A stretch of DNA of 64,000 bases from Kitasatospora sp. MAP5-34 (GTDB taxonomy: Bacteria > Actinomycetota > Actinomycetes > Streptomycetales > Streptomycetaceae): contig NZ_JARXZC010000002.1 of the NCBI RefSeq assembly GCF_029894335.1, forward strand, positions 1 to 64,000, given 5' to 3'. The translations under genes and the position numbers were made by a program. The notes below the pieces were generated by a model, which was not told the origin of the DNA, ran no database searches, and saw only the letters and a program-made list of their open reading frames with translations. The number at the start of each line of letters is the position of its first letter. Positions within the stretch are counted from its first letter, which is position 1. Shown here one piece after another: positions 49,516 through 58,029 of this stretch.

Positions 49516-50454
49516 TCATTGTGCCAGCCCCGGACTTCCCAGCGGGTCGCCGGCCCGAGACCCGTCCTGATCGGGCAGGACCACGTCGCACACCCCGGGC
49601 CCGGCTGTGCCTCCTGCCCCGGCTGCCGACCGGTGCCGCAGTCCGGCCAGTGGCGCCGCGATCGCACTGAAGACGGCGAAGACGGCGATGGCGAGCAGCA
49701 CGATGGCCGAACCTGGCGGTACGTCGAACTGGTAGGAACCGGCGACCCCGCCCAGCGACACGGCCACACCGAGGCCGATGGAGAGCGCCTGGGTGGCGAC
49801 GAACGACCGGGTGAGCAGCTGCGCCGCCGCGACCGGGACCACCATCATCGCGCTGACCAGCAGCAGGCCGACGACCCGCATCGCGACCGTGACGGTGACT
49901 GCGGCCATCACCGCCAGCAGCAGGTTGAGCAGGCGCACGGGGATGCCGGTGACTCTGGCGAACTCCTCGTCCTGGCAGACCGCGAAGAGCTGCCTGCGCA
50001 ACCCGAGGGTGACGGCGACCACGATCGCGCCGAGCGCCGCGATGGTGACCAGATCCGCAGTGTCGACGGCCAGGATCGAGCCCCAGAGGTAGCTGTCCAG
50101 GCTGCCACTGGCGCCACTTGCGGCAGGGGACTTGCTGATCAGCATCCGGCCGCAGGCCATGCCGCCGTAGAAGAGCATGGCGAGGGCGATGTCGCCCCGG
50201 TTGTTCCCACGAGCCCGTACCAGCTCCATGACGATGGCGGCCAGGATGCAGACCAGGACAGCCATCCAGACCGGGCTGGTCTGGAAGATGAAGCCGAGCC
50301 CGACACCGGTGAGTGCGACATGCCCGATTCCGTCGCCCATCAGGGCCTGCCGCCGCTGCACCAGGTAGATGCCCACGGCCGGCGCGGTGATGCCGATGAG
50401 TGCGGCGGCGATCAGTGCGCGCTGCATGAAGGCGAGGGAGAACATCTCGGTCAT
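49516..50454 (-). CDS. znuB: zinc ABC transporter permease ZnuB
   Basis: 312 residues; the ATG overlaps the znuC stop by 4 bp. About eight to nine hydrophobic helices of the ABC-3 family, beginning FMQRALIAAALIGITAPAVGIYLVQRRQALMGDG. The motif GDGIGHVALTGVGLGF is family-typical. The polar C-terminal tail (about 280-312) is Gly/Ala-rich. It forms the membrane channel for zinc import with ZnuC and ZnuA. Confidence 0.93.
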   Translation of the reverse strand: MTEMFSLAFMQRALIAAALIGITAPAVGIYLVQRRQALMGDGIGHVALTGVGLGFIFQTSPVWMAVLVCILAAIVMELVRARGNNRGDIALAMLFYGGMACGRMLISKSPAASGASGSLDSYLWGSILAVDTADLVTIAALGAIVVAVTLGLRRQLFAVCQDEEFARVTGIPVRLLNLLLAVMAAVTVTVAMRVVGLLLVSAMMVVPVAAAQLLTRSFVATQALSIGLGVAVSLGGVAGSYQFDVPPGSAIVLLAIAVFAVFSAIAAPLAGLRHRSAAGAGGTAGPGVCDVVLPDQDGSRAGDPLGSPGLAQ

Positions 50455-51398
50455 GCCAGCAGTCCAGGAGTCGTGAGGTGGTCGTCTGTGTGGGGGTGGA
50501 CGTGGTCGTGGCCGGGCAGCGCGTGCTGTCCGGTGTTGGGCGGCGGCGGGCCGTCGTGCGCGACGCAGCCGTCGCGCAGGACCACGGCCCGGTCGATCAG
50601 GGGCTCCAGCGGCCCGAGTTCGTGCAGGACGAGCAGGACGGCGGCGCCCCGTTCGACCTCGCGGCGCAGGGTGTCGGCCAGCACCTGCTGGCTCGCCGCG
50701 TCCACGCCCGCCATCGGTTCGTCCATGATCAGAAGATCCGGCGTGCCCACCAGCGCCCGGGCGATCAGCACGCGCTGGTGCTGGCCGCCGGAGAGGGCGG
50801 CCACGCCGTCCTCCGCCCGGTCGAGCATGCCGACGGCGTCCAGTGCCCGGTCCACGGCGGCCCGGTCCTTGCGGCGGAACGGCAGCAGCCGGTGCTGCGG
50901 CAGCCGCCCGGTGGAGACCACCTCGCGGACGGTGGCCGGAACGCCGCTGGCGGCGGTGGTGCGCTGGGGGACGTAGCCGATCCGGTGCCAGCTCCTGAAC
51001 TTGGCGTACGGCATGCCGAACAGCTCAAGCGCACCGTGCTCCAGCGGGACCGAGCCGATCACGGTCTTGACGGTGGTGGACTTGCCGGAGCCGTTGGCAC
51101 CCAGCAGCGCGACCACCTCGCCGGGCCGGACGGTGAGGTCGATGCCCCGCAGGACGGGACGGCCCCCGAGCGAGGCCACCGCGCCGCGCAGCCGTACGGG
51201 CACGGCGGTGGGTGCGGCTTTGGGTGCGGTGGCGGGTACGGCGGCAGGCGCGGCCATGGGCACGGTGGCGGGCGCGTCTGCCGATGCGGCCACAGGCGCG
51301 GCGCTCGCCGGGAGGGAGCGCCGCGCCGGGCCGGGGTGCTGTGCCGGGCCGGAGTCCGCCTCGACCGCTTCACCGGTCCTGGATATGACAGAGCTCAT
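50451..51398 (-). CDS. znuC: zinc ABC transporter ATP-binding protein ZnuC
   Basis: 315 residues from ATG. Walker A LLGANGSGKST is at about 103-113, signature LSGGQHQR follows, and Walker B LLIMDEPMAGVDA is complete. An extra N-terminal region of about 70 residues is almost pure Ala/Pro/Val (SLPASAAPVAASADAPATVP and following), unlike standard ZnuC proteins; it is probably disordered. The His-rich C terminus (DHVHPHTDDHLTTPG) may bind zinc. It lies 15 bp after znuA. Confidence 0.93.
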   Translation of the reverse strand: MSSVISRTGEAVEADSGPAQHPGPARRSLPASAAPVAASADAPATVPMAAPAAVPATAPKAAPTAVPVRLRGAVASLGGRPVLRGIDLTVRPGEVVALLGANGSGKSTTVKTVIGSVPLEHGALELFGMPYAKFRSWHRIGYVPQRTTAASGVPATVREVVSTGRLPQHRLLPFRRKDRAAVDRALDAVGMLDRAEDGVAALSGGQHQRVLIARALVGTPDLLIMDEPMAGVDAASQQVLADTLRREVERGAAVLLVLHELGPLEPLIDRAVVLRDGCVAHDGPPPPNTGQHALPGHDHVHPHTDDHLTTPGLLA

Positions 51399-51413
51399 TG
51401 GTGTGATGTCCCC

Positions 51414-52370
51414 TCAGCTGGTGGCGCCGAGCGCGGTCCGCAGGTTGGCGAGGTTCTGACGCATGATCGAGAAGTAGTCGTCCTTGGCGGGGGCCTTGAC
51501 GCCCTCGATCGGGTCGAGCACCGCCGTCTTGAGCTTGAGGTCCTGGGCGACCGACTCGGCGAGTTTGGGGCTGACCAGGGTCTCGAAGAAGATGGTGGTC
51601 ACGCCGTTCTCCTTGGCGGCCTTCTGGATCTCGGCGAGCCGGGCCGGGGTGGGCTCGGCCTCCGGGTCGACGCCGTTGATCGCTATCTGGTTCAGACCGT
51701 AGTGGTCGGAGAGGTAGCCGAAGGCGGCGTGGCTGGTGACGAAGGTCTTGGACTTGACGCCCTTCAGCCCGGTCTGGAAGTCCTGGTCCAGGGTGGCGAG
51801 CCTGCCGACCAGCGCGTCGGTGTTCTTCTGGTAGTCGGCGGCGTGCGCCGGATCCGCCTTGGCGAGCTCGGCGCCGACGCTCTTGGCGACCGCCGCGTAG
51901 CGGGCCGGGTCGAGCCAGATGTGCGGGTCGCCGGTGGCGCTGGGGTGGGCGGTGCCGCCGGTCGTGCCCTCGTCGAGGTGGTGGTCGACCAGCGGGGAGG
52001 CCGCGGTGGCGTCCACCACGTACTTGGCGTCGGACTGGGTGACGGCCTGGTCGACGGTGGGCTGCAGCCCCTTGAGGTAGATCACCAGGCCGGCCTGCTG
52101 GACCGAGGCGACCTGCCTGGCGGTGAGTTCGAGGTCGTGCGGCTCGACCCCGGCTGCGGTGAGGTCGGTGACGTGCACGTTGTCACCGCCGATCTGCTCG
52201 GCGAGGAACTCCATCGGGTAGAACGACGCGACCACGTTCAGCTTGCCGTCACTGCTCTTGGCGCTGCTCGTACCACCGCAGGCGGTGAGGGCGAGAGCGC
52301 CGACGAGGGCGGTGGCGGTCAGGGCTATCGAGGTCTGGAGGCGTCGCGGTCGCTGGAGTCGGAGCATCAT
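51414..52370 (-). CDS. znuA: zinc ABC transporter substrate-binding lipoprotein ZnuA
   Basis: 318 residues if it starts at the ATG at 52370. Starts at 52385, 52379 and 52367 are also in frame; 52385 would put a Zur-box-like site inside the gene, and no strong ribosome site decides. Signal sequence with lipobox LTAC-GG (Cys near 36). Zinc ligands are suggested by EPHDLELT, VDHHLDEG, GDPHIWLDP and VTSHAAFGYL. The cluster A-I binding protein family is clear. It captures zinc outside the membrane for ZnuBC. Confidence 0.92.
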   Translation of the reverse strand: MMLRLQRPRRLQTSIALTATALVGALALTACGGTSSAKSSDGKLNVVASFYPMEFLAEQIGGDNVHVTDLTAAGVEPHDLELTARQVASVQQAGLVIYLKGLQPTVDQAVTQSDAKYVVDATAASPLVDHHLDEGTTGGTAHPSATGDPHIWLDPARYAAVAKSVGAELAKADPAHAADYQKNTDALVGRLATLDQDFQTGLKGVKSKTFVTSHAAFGYLSDHYGLNQIAINGVDPEAEPTPARLAEIQKAAKENGVTTIFFETLVSPKLAESVAQDLKLKTAVLDPIEGVKAPAKDDYFSIMRQNLANLRTALGATS

Positions 52371-52406
52371 GACAACCATTCTCATCTTATGTGGAAATGA
52401 TTGTCA
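52370..52406. promoter_or_regulatory. two Zur-box-like palindromes upstream of znuA
   Basis: TGACAACCATTCTCA (52370-52384) and TGGAAATGATTGTCA (52392-52406) both fit the 7-1-7 TGAnAATnATTnTCA pattern known for streptomycete Zur. Seven bases separate them. The second is the better match. They overlap or adjoin the znuA start and lie 150 bp before glyS on the other strand. Confidence 0.8.
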
Positions 52407-52559
52407 AACCACCCGTTGGGGTGAATTGCGGACCCGGCTCTCGCGAATACCGATTTGAACCCCCCACCCACGTGCCCGGTAACCTGAGGTATTCGGGTGC
52501 GTGCAACCAGCCGCGCCTTGACCGTGCCGTCGAACCGACGTCGTACTGAAGAGAGCACT

Positions 52560-53942
52560 GTGGCCGCCGACAAGATCGACACGATCGTCAGCCTGAGCAA
52601 GCGCCGTGGCTTCGTCTACCCCTGCAGCGAGATCTACGGTGGTACGCGTGCCGCCTGGGACTACGGGCCACTGGGCGTCGAGCTCAAGGAGAACATCAGG
52701 CGCCAGTGGTGGCGTTCGATGGTCACCGCTCGGGAGGACGTCGTCGGGCTCGACTCGTCCGTGATCCTGGCCCGCGAGGTCTGGGAGGCCTCCGGCCACG
52801 TCGCCACCTTCAACGACCCGTTGACCGAGTGCACCTCCTGTCACAAGCGCTACCGCGCGGACCACCTGGAGGAGGCGTACGAGGCCAAGCACGGCAAGCC
52901 GCCCGTCAACGGTCTTGCCGACATCAACTGCCCGAACTGCGGCAACAAGGGCGCCTTCACGGAGCCCAAGGAGTTCTCGGGCATGCTGAAGACGCACCTC
53001 GGCGTCACCGAGGACGCGGGCGGCCTGGCCTACCTGCGCCCCGAGACGGCCCAGGGCATCTTCACCAACTTCAAGGCCGTGCAGACCACTTCGCGCAAGA
53101 AGCCGCCGTTCGGCATCGCCCAGGTCGGCAAGAGCTTCCGTAACGAGATCACGCCCGGCAACTTCATCTTCCGCACGCGTGAGTTCGAGCAGATGGAGAT
53201 GGAGTTCTTCGTCAAGCCCGGCGAGGACGAGACCTGGCACGAGTACTGGCTGCAGCAGCGCTGGGACTGGTACGTGGGTCTCGGCCTGCGGACCGAGAAC
53301 ATGCGCTTCTTCGAGCACCCGAAGGAGAAGCTCTCCCACTACGCCAAGCGCACCGTGGACATCGAGTACCGCTTCAACTTCGGCGGCACCGAGTTCTCGG
53401 AGCTGGAGGGCATCGCCAACCGGACGGACTACGACCTCGCCACCCACAGTGAGGCCTCCGGCCAGGACCTCAAGTACTTCGACCAGGAGTCGGGCGAGCG
53501 GTACTTCCCGTACGTCATCGAGCCGGCAGCGGGCCTCAACCGCGCCATGCTGGCCTTCCTGATCGACGCCTACTTCGAGGACGAGGCGCCCAACGCCAAG
53601 GGCGTCATGGAGAAGCGCGTCGGCATGCGGCTCGACCCGCGCCTGGCCCCGGTCAAGGTCGCGGTGCTGCCGCTGTCGCGCAACGCCGACCTCTCGCCGA
53701 AGGCGCGCGGCCTGGCCGCCGACCTGCGGACGGCCTGGAACGTCGAGTTCGACGATGCCGGCGCCATCGGCAAGCGCTACCGTCGCCAGGACGAGATCGG
53801 CACGCCGTTCTGTGTCACCGTCGACTTCGACACCCTTGAGGACAACGCGGTCACCATCCGCGAGCGCGACACCATGGCTCAGGAGCGGGTCTCCCTCGAC
53901 CAGGTGAAGTCCTACCTCGGTGCCCGTCTGATCGGCTGCTGA
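52560..53942 (+). CDS. glyS: glycyl-tRNA synthetase (class II, alpha2 type)
   Basis: 460 residues from GTG at 52560 with a GAAGAGAG ribosome site. Class II motif 1 around [20 protein letters not shown], motif 2 [21 protein letters not shown], and motif 3 [22 protein letters not shown] Cys-rich insert ([16 protein letters not shown]) probably binds zinc. The anticodon-binding domain follows ([20 protein letters not shown] onward). It charges tRNA-Gly. Divergent from znuA. Confidence 0.96.
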   Translation: MAADKIDTIVSLSKRRGFVYPCSEIYGGTRAAWDYGPLGVELKENIRRQWWRSMVTAREDVVGLDSSVILAREVWEASGHVATFNDPLTECTSCHKRYRADHLEEAYEAKHGKPPVNGLADINCPNCGNKGAFTEPKEFSGMLKTHLGVTEDAGGLAYLRPETAQGIFTNFKAVQTTSRKKPPFGIAQVGKSFRNEITPGNFIFRTREFEQMEMEFFVKPGEDETWHEYWLQQRWDWYVGLGLRTENMRFFEHPKEKLSHYAKRTVDIEYRFNFGGTEFSELEGIANRTDYDLATHSEASGQDLKYFDQESGERYFPYVIEPAAGLNRAMLAFLIDAYFEDEAPNAKGVMEKRVGMRLDPRLAPVKVAVLPLSRNADLSPKARGLAADLRTAWNVEFDDAGAIGKRYRRQDEIGTPFCVTVDFDTLEDNAVTIRERDTMAQERVSLDQVKSYLGARLIGC

Positions 53943-53977
53943 GTCCGGACGGTTGTTGAGTCCGGACAGTCCTACTG

Positions 53978-54019
53978 GTCGGCTCCCTTGCGGTTCGTTC
54001 GCGCCGCGAGGGGGCCGAC
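53978..54019. terminator. long stem-loop after glyS
   Basis: GTCGGCTCCCTTGCGG (53978-53993) pairs with CCGCGAGGGGGCCGAC (54004-54019), including two G-T pairs. Confidence 0.75.
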
Positions 54020-54083
54020 TTGCTGTTGGACGGGCTGTCGGCGGGCAGCTGGTGGGGTGGTGAGGGTGGTGGGGGTGCCCTGG

Positions 54084-54659
54084 TCAGGCCAGGCGGGAAC
54101 GTGCCTCCATCAAGGCGAAGCCGAGCAGGTTGAGGCCGCGCCACTGCTCGGGCTGGGTCGCGCGCTCGTTGTCCGCTGCCAGCCCGATGCCCCAGAGCCG
54201 GTCCATCGGGCTGGCCTCCACCAGGACCCGCTGTGCGGTGCCGAGCAGGTACTCGCGTAGGGCCTCGTTCTGACCGAACTTGGCAACATTGCCCTCGACC
54301 ACAAGCTCGAACCGCTCTGCTGCCCAGCGGTCCTCGTCGAAGCCCTCGACCAGTCGGCCCAGCTTCTTGGCCTCGGCGGGGGTGCGGGCCTTGAGGATCC
54401 GGGGGATTACCTCCTCGTCTCCGAAGAGCCGGGCCTTGCCCGCCATCATCCAGTGCTCGGCGGTCGCGTACGTGACTCCGCCGACTGTGAACTCCGACGG
54501 CCACCACTGGCTGAGGGAGCCCGGGCCGACCCGGCCGCTGCTCTCCGGGCGGTGGCCCCAGAAGAGCAGGTACTTCGGCCGGATGCCCGTCCCGACCAGG
54601 GCGGCGAGCTCCTCGCGGGTACGGGTCTCGGCCGGGTTGAGGGGCTGGGTCGCAGTCAT
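54084..54659 (-). CDS. NADAR family protein (YbiA-like N-glycosidase fold)
   Basis: 191 residues from ATG. Motifs of the NADAR/RibX-like family: YLLFWGHRPESSGRVGPGSL, LSQWWPSEFTVGGVTYATAEHWMM, ARLFGDEEVIPRIL, and the C-terminal GIGLAADNERATQPEQWRGL. Members remove damaged riboflavin-pathway intermediates, and some reverse ADP-ribosylation of nucleic acid bases. Which substrate is used here cannot be told. No toxin partner is seen beside it, so a housekeeping role is more likely than a toxin-antitoxin one. Confidence 0.88.
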   Translation of the reverse strand: MTATQPLNPAETRTREELAALVGTGIRPKYLLFWGHRPESSGRVGPGSLSQWWPSEFTVGGVTYATAEHWMMAGKARLFGDEEVIPRILKARTPAEAKKLGRLVEGFDEDRWAAERFELVVEGNVAKFGQNEALREYLLGTAQRVLVEASPMDRLWGIGLAADNERATQPEQWRGLNLLGFALMEARSRLA

Positions 54660-54803
54660 GACGCCATCCTGACATCCGGAACCGACAGTGGTCCTGCGGT
54701 TTCCTGCGGAGTATCAGCCGGCCGATCAGGTCGGCCGACTGATCGCCGGTGGGCTGATCGGGGGGCTGGGGGCTGATCGGGCCGGGCTGACTGCTTGCTC
54801 GGG

Positions 54804-56237
54804 TCAGCCGACCGAGCGGGGGAGACGGGTGCTGAGGCCGAAGATCACGACCGAACCGGTCAGTTGGAGGGCCAGGGCCAGAGCCAGTGCGTGCGCGATA
54901 CCCATTGAAGGGGAGAGAGCGAGAAAGAGTGTCCCCAGTGTCGCCACCCCGAGGGCCAGGCTGGACTGCTGAGTAGTGGCCAGAACGCCACTGCCCACAC
55001 CCGCTCGGTCGAGCGGCACCTTGGACAGGACGACCCGGAACAGTGGCGTCCCGATCAGGCCCTGGCCGATGCCGGCGAGCGCCACCCCGGGCAGCATCCG
55101 AAGTGGTGAGAAGTGCGCCCAGTCGGTCAGCACCGTGGTGATGAGGGTGGCAAGACCGAGGCCCTGGACGACTGCCCCCGCAGTGATCACCCGACTGCCG
55201 AATCGGTTGATCAGCCGAGGCCCGGAGAGCGAGGCGAAGAAGTATCCGACGGCCATCGGTACCAGCGCCCAGCCGGCGGCGACCGGACCGAGCCGCAACC
55301 CCTGCTGAAGCATGACGGCGATCACGAACATGAAGCCGCCGAAGCCTGTGAAGTACGGCACGGCTATGCCCAGCCCGTGCCGCATCTCGGGAATGCGCAG
55401 CAACGAGAGCGGGACGAGGGGAACCCTGCCGGACAGCTCCGCCCGCCGCTCGACGAACAGGAACGCGGCGGCGAGGAACGGGAAGGCGCTGAGCATGAGC
55501 CAGGTCCAGAGCGGCCAGCCCACGGCTCGCCCCTCCATCAGCGGCACGAACAGGGCGAGGAGAGCTGCAGTCAGGAGAGCGGTGCCGGGGAGGTCGACCT
55601 TCGCTGCGTGTGGGGCGCGGCTCTCGGGTACGTACGCCATGGCCAGTACGGCGGTCAGCAGTGCGAACGGGACGTTGAGCAGGAAGACGGAGCGCCATCC
55701 GGTGCCGAAGAGGTCGGCTGAGACCAGCATCCCGCCGAGCACCTGACCGATCACCACGGAGACGCCCCCGACCGCGCCGTAGATGCTGAGCGCACGTGCG
55801 CGCTGCGGGCCGCTGCTGACTGCGGTGATGGTGGCCAGGACCTGGGGGAGCAGCAACGCGGCCGACGCGCCCTGCGCGACGCGGGCCGCGACCAGCGTCC
55901 AGGCTGAGGGCGCGATTCCGCAGATGAGTGAGGTGAGGGCGAATGCGGCCGCGCCCGCGATGAAGAGCCGTCGACGGCCGAAGGTGTCGCCGAGGCGCCC
56001 GCCGAGTACCAGCAGCACTGCGAACGCGATGCCGTAGCCGGCCGCGACAAGCTCCAGCACGGCCGGCCCCGCAGCCAGGTCGTGGTCGATGGTGGGTAGA
56101 GCCACGTTGACGATGAAGAAGTCCAACATCGGCAGGAACGCGCCGAGCAGGACAGTGACGAGGCCGGCGACACCGAGGGTGGAGGTGGCGGGCCGTACCA
56201 GAGGAGTGGTCTTCGGGAGCGCTAGTTGCTGGGTCAC
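54804..56237 (-). CDS. MFS transporter, DHA2 (EmrB/QacA) drug-efflux type
   Basis: 477 residues from GTG at 56237 (MTQQLALPKTTPLVRPATST). About 14 hydrophobic helices; motifs LPMLDFFIVNVALPTI (helix 1), LGGRLGDTFGRRRLF (motif A), GASAALLLPQVLA, and ALSIYGAVGGVSVVIGQVLGG (motif C-like). It is a proton-coupled exporter, probably of drugs or metabolites. It is divergent from an HTH regulator whose promoter region carries palindromic sites, so the regulator likely controls it. Confidence 0.93.
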   Translation of the reverse strand: MTQQLALPKTTPLVRPATSTLGVAGLVTVLLGAFLPMLDFFIVNVALPTIDHDLAAGPAVLELVAAGYGIAFAVLLVLGGRLGDTFGRRRLFIAGAAAFALTSLICGIAPSAWTLVAARVAQGASAALLLPQVLATITAVSSGPQRARALSIYGAVGGVSVVIGQVLGGMLVSADLFGTGWRSVFLLNVPFALLTAVLAMAYVPESRAPHAAKVDLPGTALLTAALLALFVPLMEGRAVGWPLWTWLMLSAFPFLAAAFLFVERRAELSGRVPLVPLSLLRIPEMRHGLGIAVPYFTGFGGFMFVIAVMLQQGLRLGPVAAGWALVPMAVGYFFASLSGPRLINRFGSRVITAGAVVQGLGLATLITTVLTDWAHFSPLRMLPGVALAGIGQGLIGTPLFRVVLSKVPLDRAGVGSGVLATTQQSSLALGVATLGTLFLALSPSMGIAHALALALALQLTGSVVIFGLSTRLPRSVG

Positions 56238-56264
56238 GACTACCACGATGGGGCCTCGCTCACC

Positions 56265-56306
56265 CTGGTACCAGAGAGTGTTTATCCAGGTATAAGTACT
56301 ACCTGG
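56265..56306. promoter_or_regulatory. palindromic operators between the MFS gene and its regulator
   Basis: A perfect palindrome CTGGTACCAG (56265-56274) and a 7-7-7 inverted repeat CCAGGTA-N7-TACCTGG (56286-56306) share the same half-site letters. They lie in the 102-bp gap between divergent genes and are likely binding sites for the HTH protein. Confidence 0.65.
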
Positions 56307-56339
56307 CAACTGGATCCGAACAGGTGCATGCTTGAGCGC

Positions 56340-57182
56340 ATGACGACCAGCATCGCGCCTGCCGACAGCCGCCGCCACGAGTTGGCGGCCTTTCTGCGGA
56401 GCCGACGGGAGCGGATCTCGCCCGAGCAGGTCGGACTCCCGCAGACCGGGCGGCGGCGCACGCCAGGTCTGCGCCGCGAGGAAGTGGCGCAGCTGGCTGC
56501 CGTCGGAGTCACTTGGTACACGTGGCTCGAGCAGGCGAGGGACATCCAGGTCTCCTCGCAGGTGCTGGACTCCGTCGCCCGGACGCTGCTGCTCGACCGG
56601 AACGAGCGGGCGCACCTCTTCGCACTGGCCGGCTCGGAGGACCCTGCTCCGGTCGTCGACTGCCTGACCATCACTCCGGCGGTCCGGGTGTTGCTGGAGC
56701 AGCTTGAGCCAATGCCTTCCGCCGTACTCAACAGTCGCTACGACATCCTGGCCCACAACCGGGCGTACACCCGGATCGTCGGCGACCTGGACGCGATGCC
56801 TTTCGAGGACCGCAACGTTATGTGGCTTGCGTTCACCGACTCGTACTTCTCGGGGCTGCTGGTCGACCGTGAGTCCGCGCGCCAGGCGATCGTCGCGCGC
56901 TTCCGCGCAGCGATGGCGGACCATAGCTCCGAGCGGGTCTGGACGGCTCTGCTGGAGCGATTGCGCAGTGCCTCCCCCGATTTCGAGGCCGTCTGGGCGC
57001 GGCACGAGGTCGAAGGACCAGGCAATGGGCTCAAGCGCTTTCTGGTACCTGATGCCGGTCTCCTTCGTTTCGACTACACCAATCTGTGGCTCGGTCCACG
57101 GCCCAACACCAGGCTGGTGACGTACACGCCGCACGATGACGAGACCCGCGTGCGCTGGGAGCGGCTGAACGTCTCGCCCTGA
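56340..57182 (+). CDS. HTH regulator with MmyB-like ligand-binding domain
   Basis: 280 residues from ATG at 56340; ATG at 56328 is a possible earlier start. N-terminal Cro/XRE helix-turn-helix (ELAAFLRSRRERISPEQVGL, TPGLRREEVAQLAAVGVTWYTWLEQ) and a C-terminal MmyB-like PAS-type domain (about 105-275; NSRYDILAHNRAYTRIVGDL, then PGNGLKRFLVPDAGLLRFDY). Members often repress a divergent gene and are released by small ligands. Here the divergent MFS exporter is the obvious target. Confidence 0.9.
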   Translation: MTTSIAPADSRRHELAAFLRSRRERISPEQVGLPQTGRRRTPGLRREEVAQLAAVGVTWYTWLEQARDIQVSSQVLDSVARTLLLDRNERAHLFALAGSEDPAPVVDCLTITPAVRVLLEQLEPMPSAVLNSRYDILAHNRAYTRIVGDLDAMPFEDRNVMWLAFTDSYFSGLLVDRESARQAIVARFRAAMADHSSERVWTALLERLRSASPDFEAVWARHEVEGPGNGLKRFLVPDAGLLRFDYTNLWLGPRPNTRLVTYTPHDDETRVRWERLNVSP

Positions 57183-57358
57183 GTGGCCGGGCGGGGGCGG
57201 GAACTTGGGCGGGAACTGAGGCAGGGGCGGGGGTACGGGTGAGCGGGATTGGTGGCGAAGTTGGCCCGGCCGGCAGCCCCGTCCACGGCAGCAGGAGTGC
57301 ACGAACGCGAGCAGCGGTCGGCGCAGACTCGTCAGGCTCAGCAGGATCGTCACGCGCA

Positions 57359-57895
57359 TCACGCTCGTCCCGTTCGGAGCCGGACGGGCGACCCGCCTCC
57401 GTGCCGCACCATTACACCGCCGCAGGGCCCCTCCGCCCACGCGAGCCAGAACTCGCCCCCCAGCGTGACCACTCGGGCCGGCTGGCGGCGCCTGCTCAGC
57501 CGACGGCCGGTGAACATCACGGTGGGGAGTGTCCTGTCGGCGGGCAGCCGACCCCAGGCGAAGCCGGTCTGCCGCCCGCCCTCGACGGAGCGCCGTGCGC
57601 CTCGCAGTAGAGCGTTGCTGAGCACCGAGGTGACCATCACGTCCAACAACTCGTCGTGCTCGTACACCTCCAGGGCGGCTCGGCCGTTGCGATGCGGCGC
57701 GGTACGGATCGACCAGGGCCTCAGGAGAGCGGTGCCCGCTGCCGCGACCTCTGCCGTCAGTTCGGTGGGGTGACATGCCGAATCGTGTGGCGCTCGGCGC
57801 GCCGCGTGCTGTGGTCCGCCCTGTGGTCCGTACTGGGCCGCGTGCGGGGCCGTGTACGGGGCCGTGTACGGGGCCTTGTGCTCGGTCCTCGTCAT
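57359..57895 (-). CDS. protein of unknown function
   Basis: 178 residues from ATG at 57895 (GTG at 57910 is also possible; neither has a clear ribosome site). The N terminus has short repeats (APYTAPYTAPHAAQYG). A compact domain follows: VAAAGTALLRPWSIRTAPHRNGRAALEVYEHDELLDVMV as a span from about 50, LSNALLRGARR, TGFAWGRLPADRTLPTVMFTG and LGGEFWLAWAEGPCGGVMVRHGG. I recall similar streptomycete hypotheticals but no named family. It is divergent from the histidine kinase, with an operator-like palindrome in the shared region. Confidence 0.6.
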   Translation of the reverse strand: MTRTEHKAPYTAPYTAPHAAQYGPQGGPQHAARRAPHDSACHPTELTAEVAAAGTALLRPWSIRTAPHRNGRAALEVYEHDELLDVMVTSVLSNALLRGARRSVEGGRQTGFAWGRLPADRTLPTVMFTGRRLSRRRQPARVVTLGGEFWLAWAEGPCGGVMVRHGGGSPVRLRTGRA

Positions 57896-57952
57896 GTCCT
57901 CAAGGTTCACCGATAACTGACGCCAAGTCGGTAGCGCAGACTGCCGCCTTTG

Positions 57953-57972
57953 AGGTGTACCTAGCTACACCT
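57953..57972. promoter_or_regulatory. 20-bp palindrome between the unknown gene and the histidine kinase
   Basis: AGGTGTA-CCTAGC-TACACCT: perfect 7-bp arms around a CTAG centre, 58 bp from the left start and 58 bp before the kinase ATG. It is a likely operator for a dimeric regulator acting on one or both genes. Confidence 0.6.
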
Positions 57973-58029
57973 GCAAAGCGGAAGTTGGCTTCATGGTCAC
58001 GTCCGAGCGGGAACCCTAGGCTGTCCGGC

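Noticed and set aside
54084..54659. NADAR gene as part of a DarT-like toxin-antitoxin or phage-defence module
   Set aside because: No toxin-like gene lies beside it; its neighbours are glyS and an MFS exporter.
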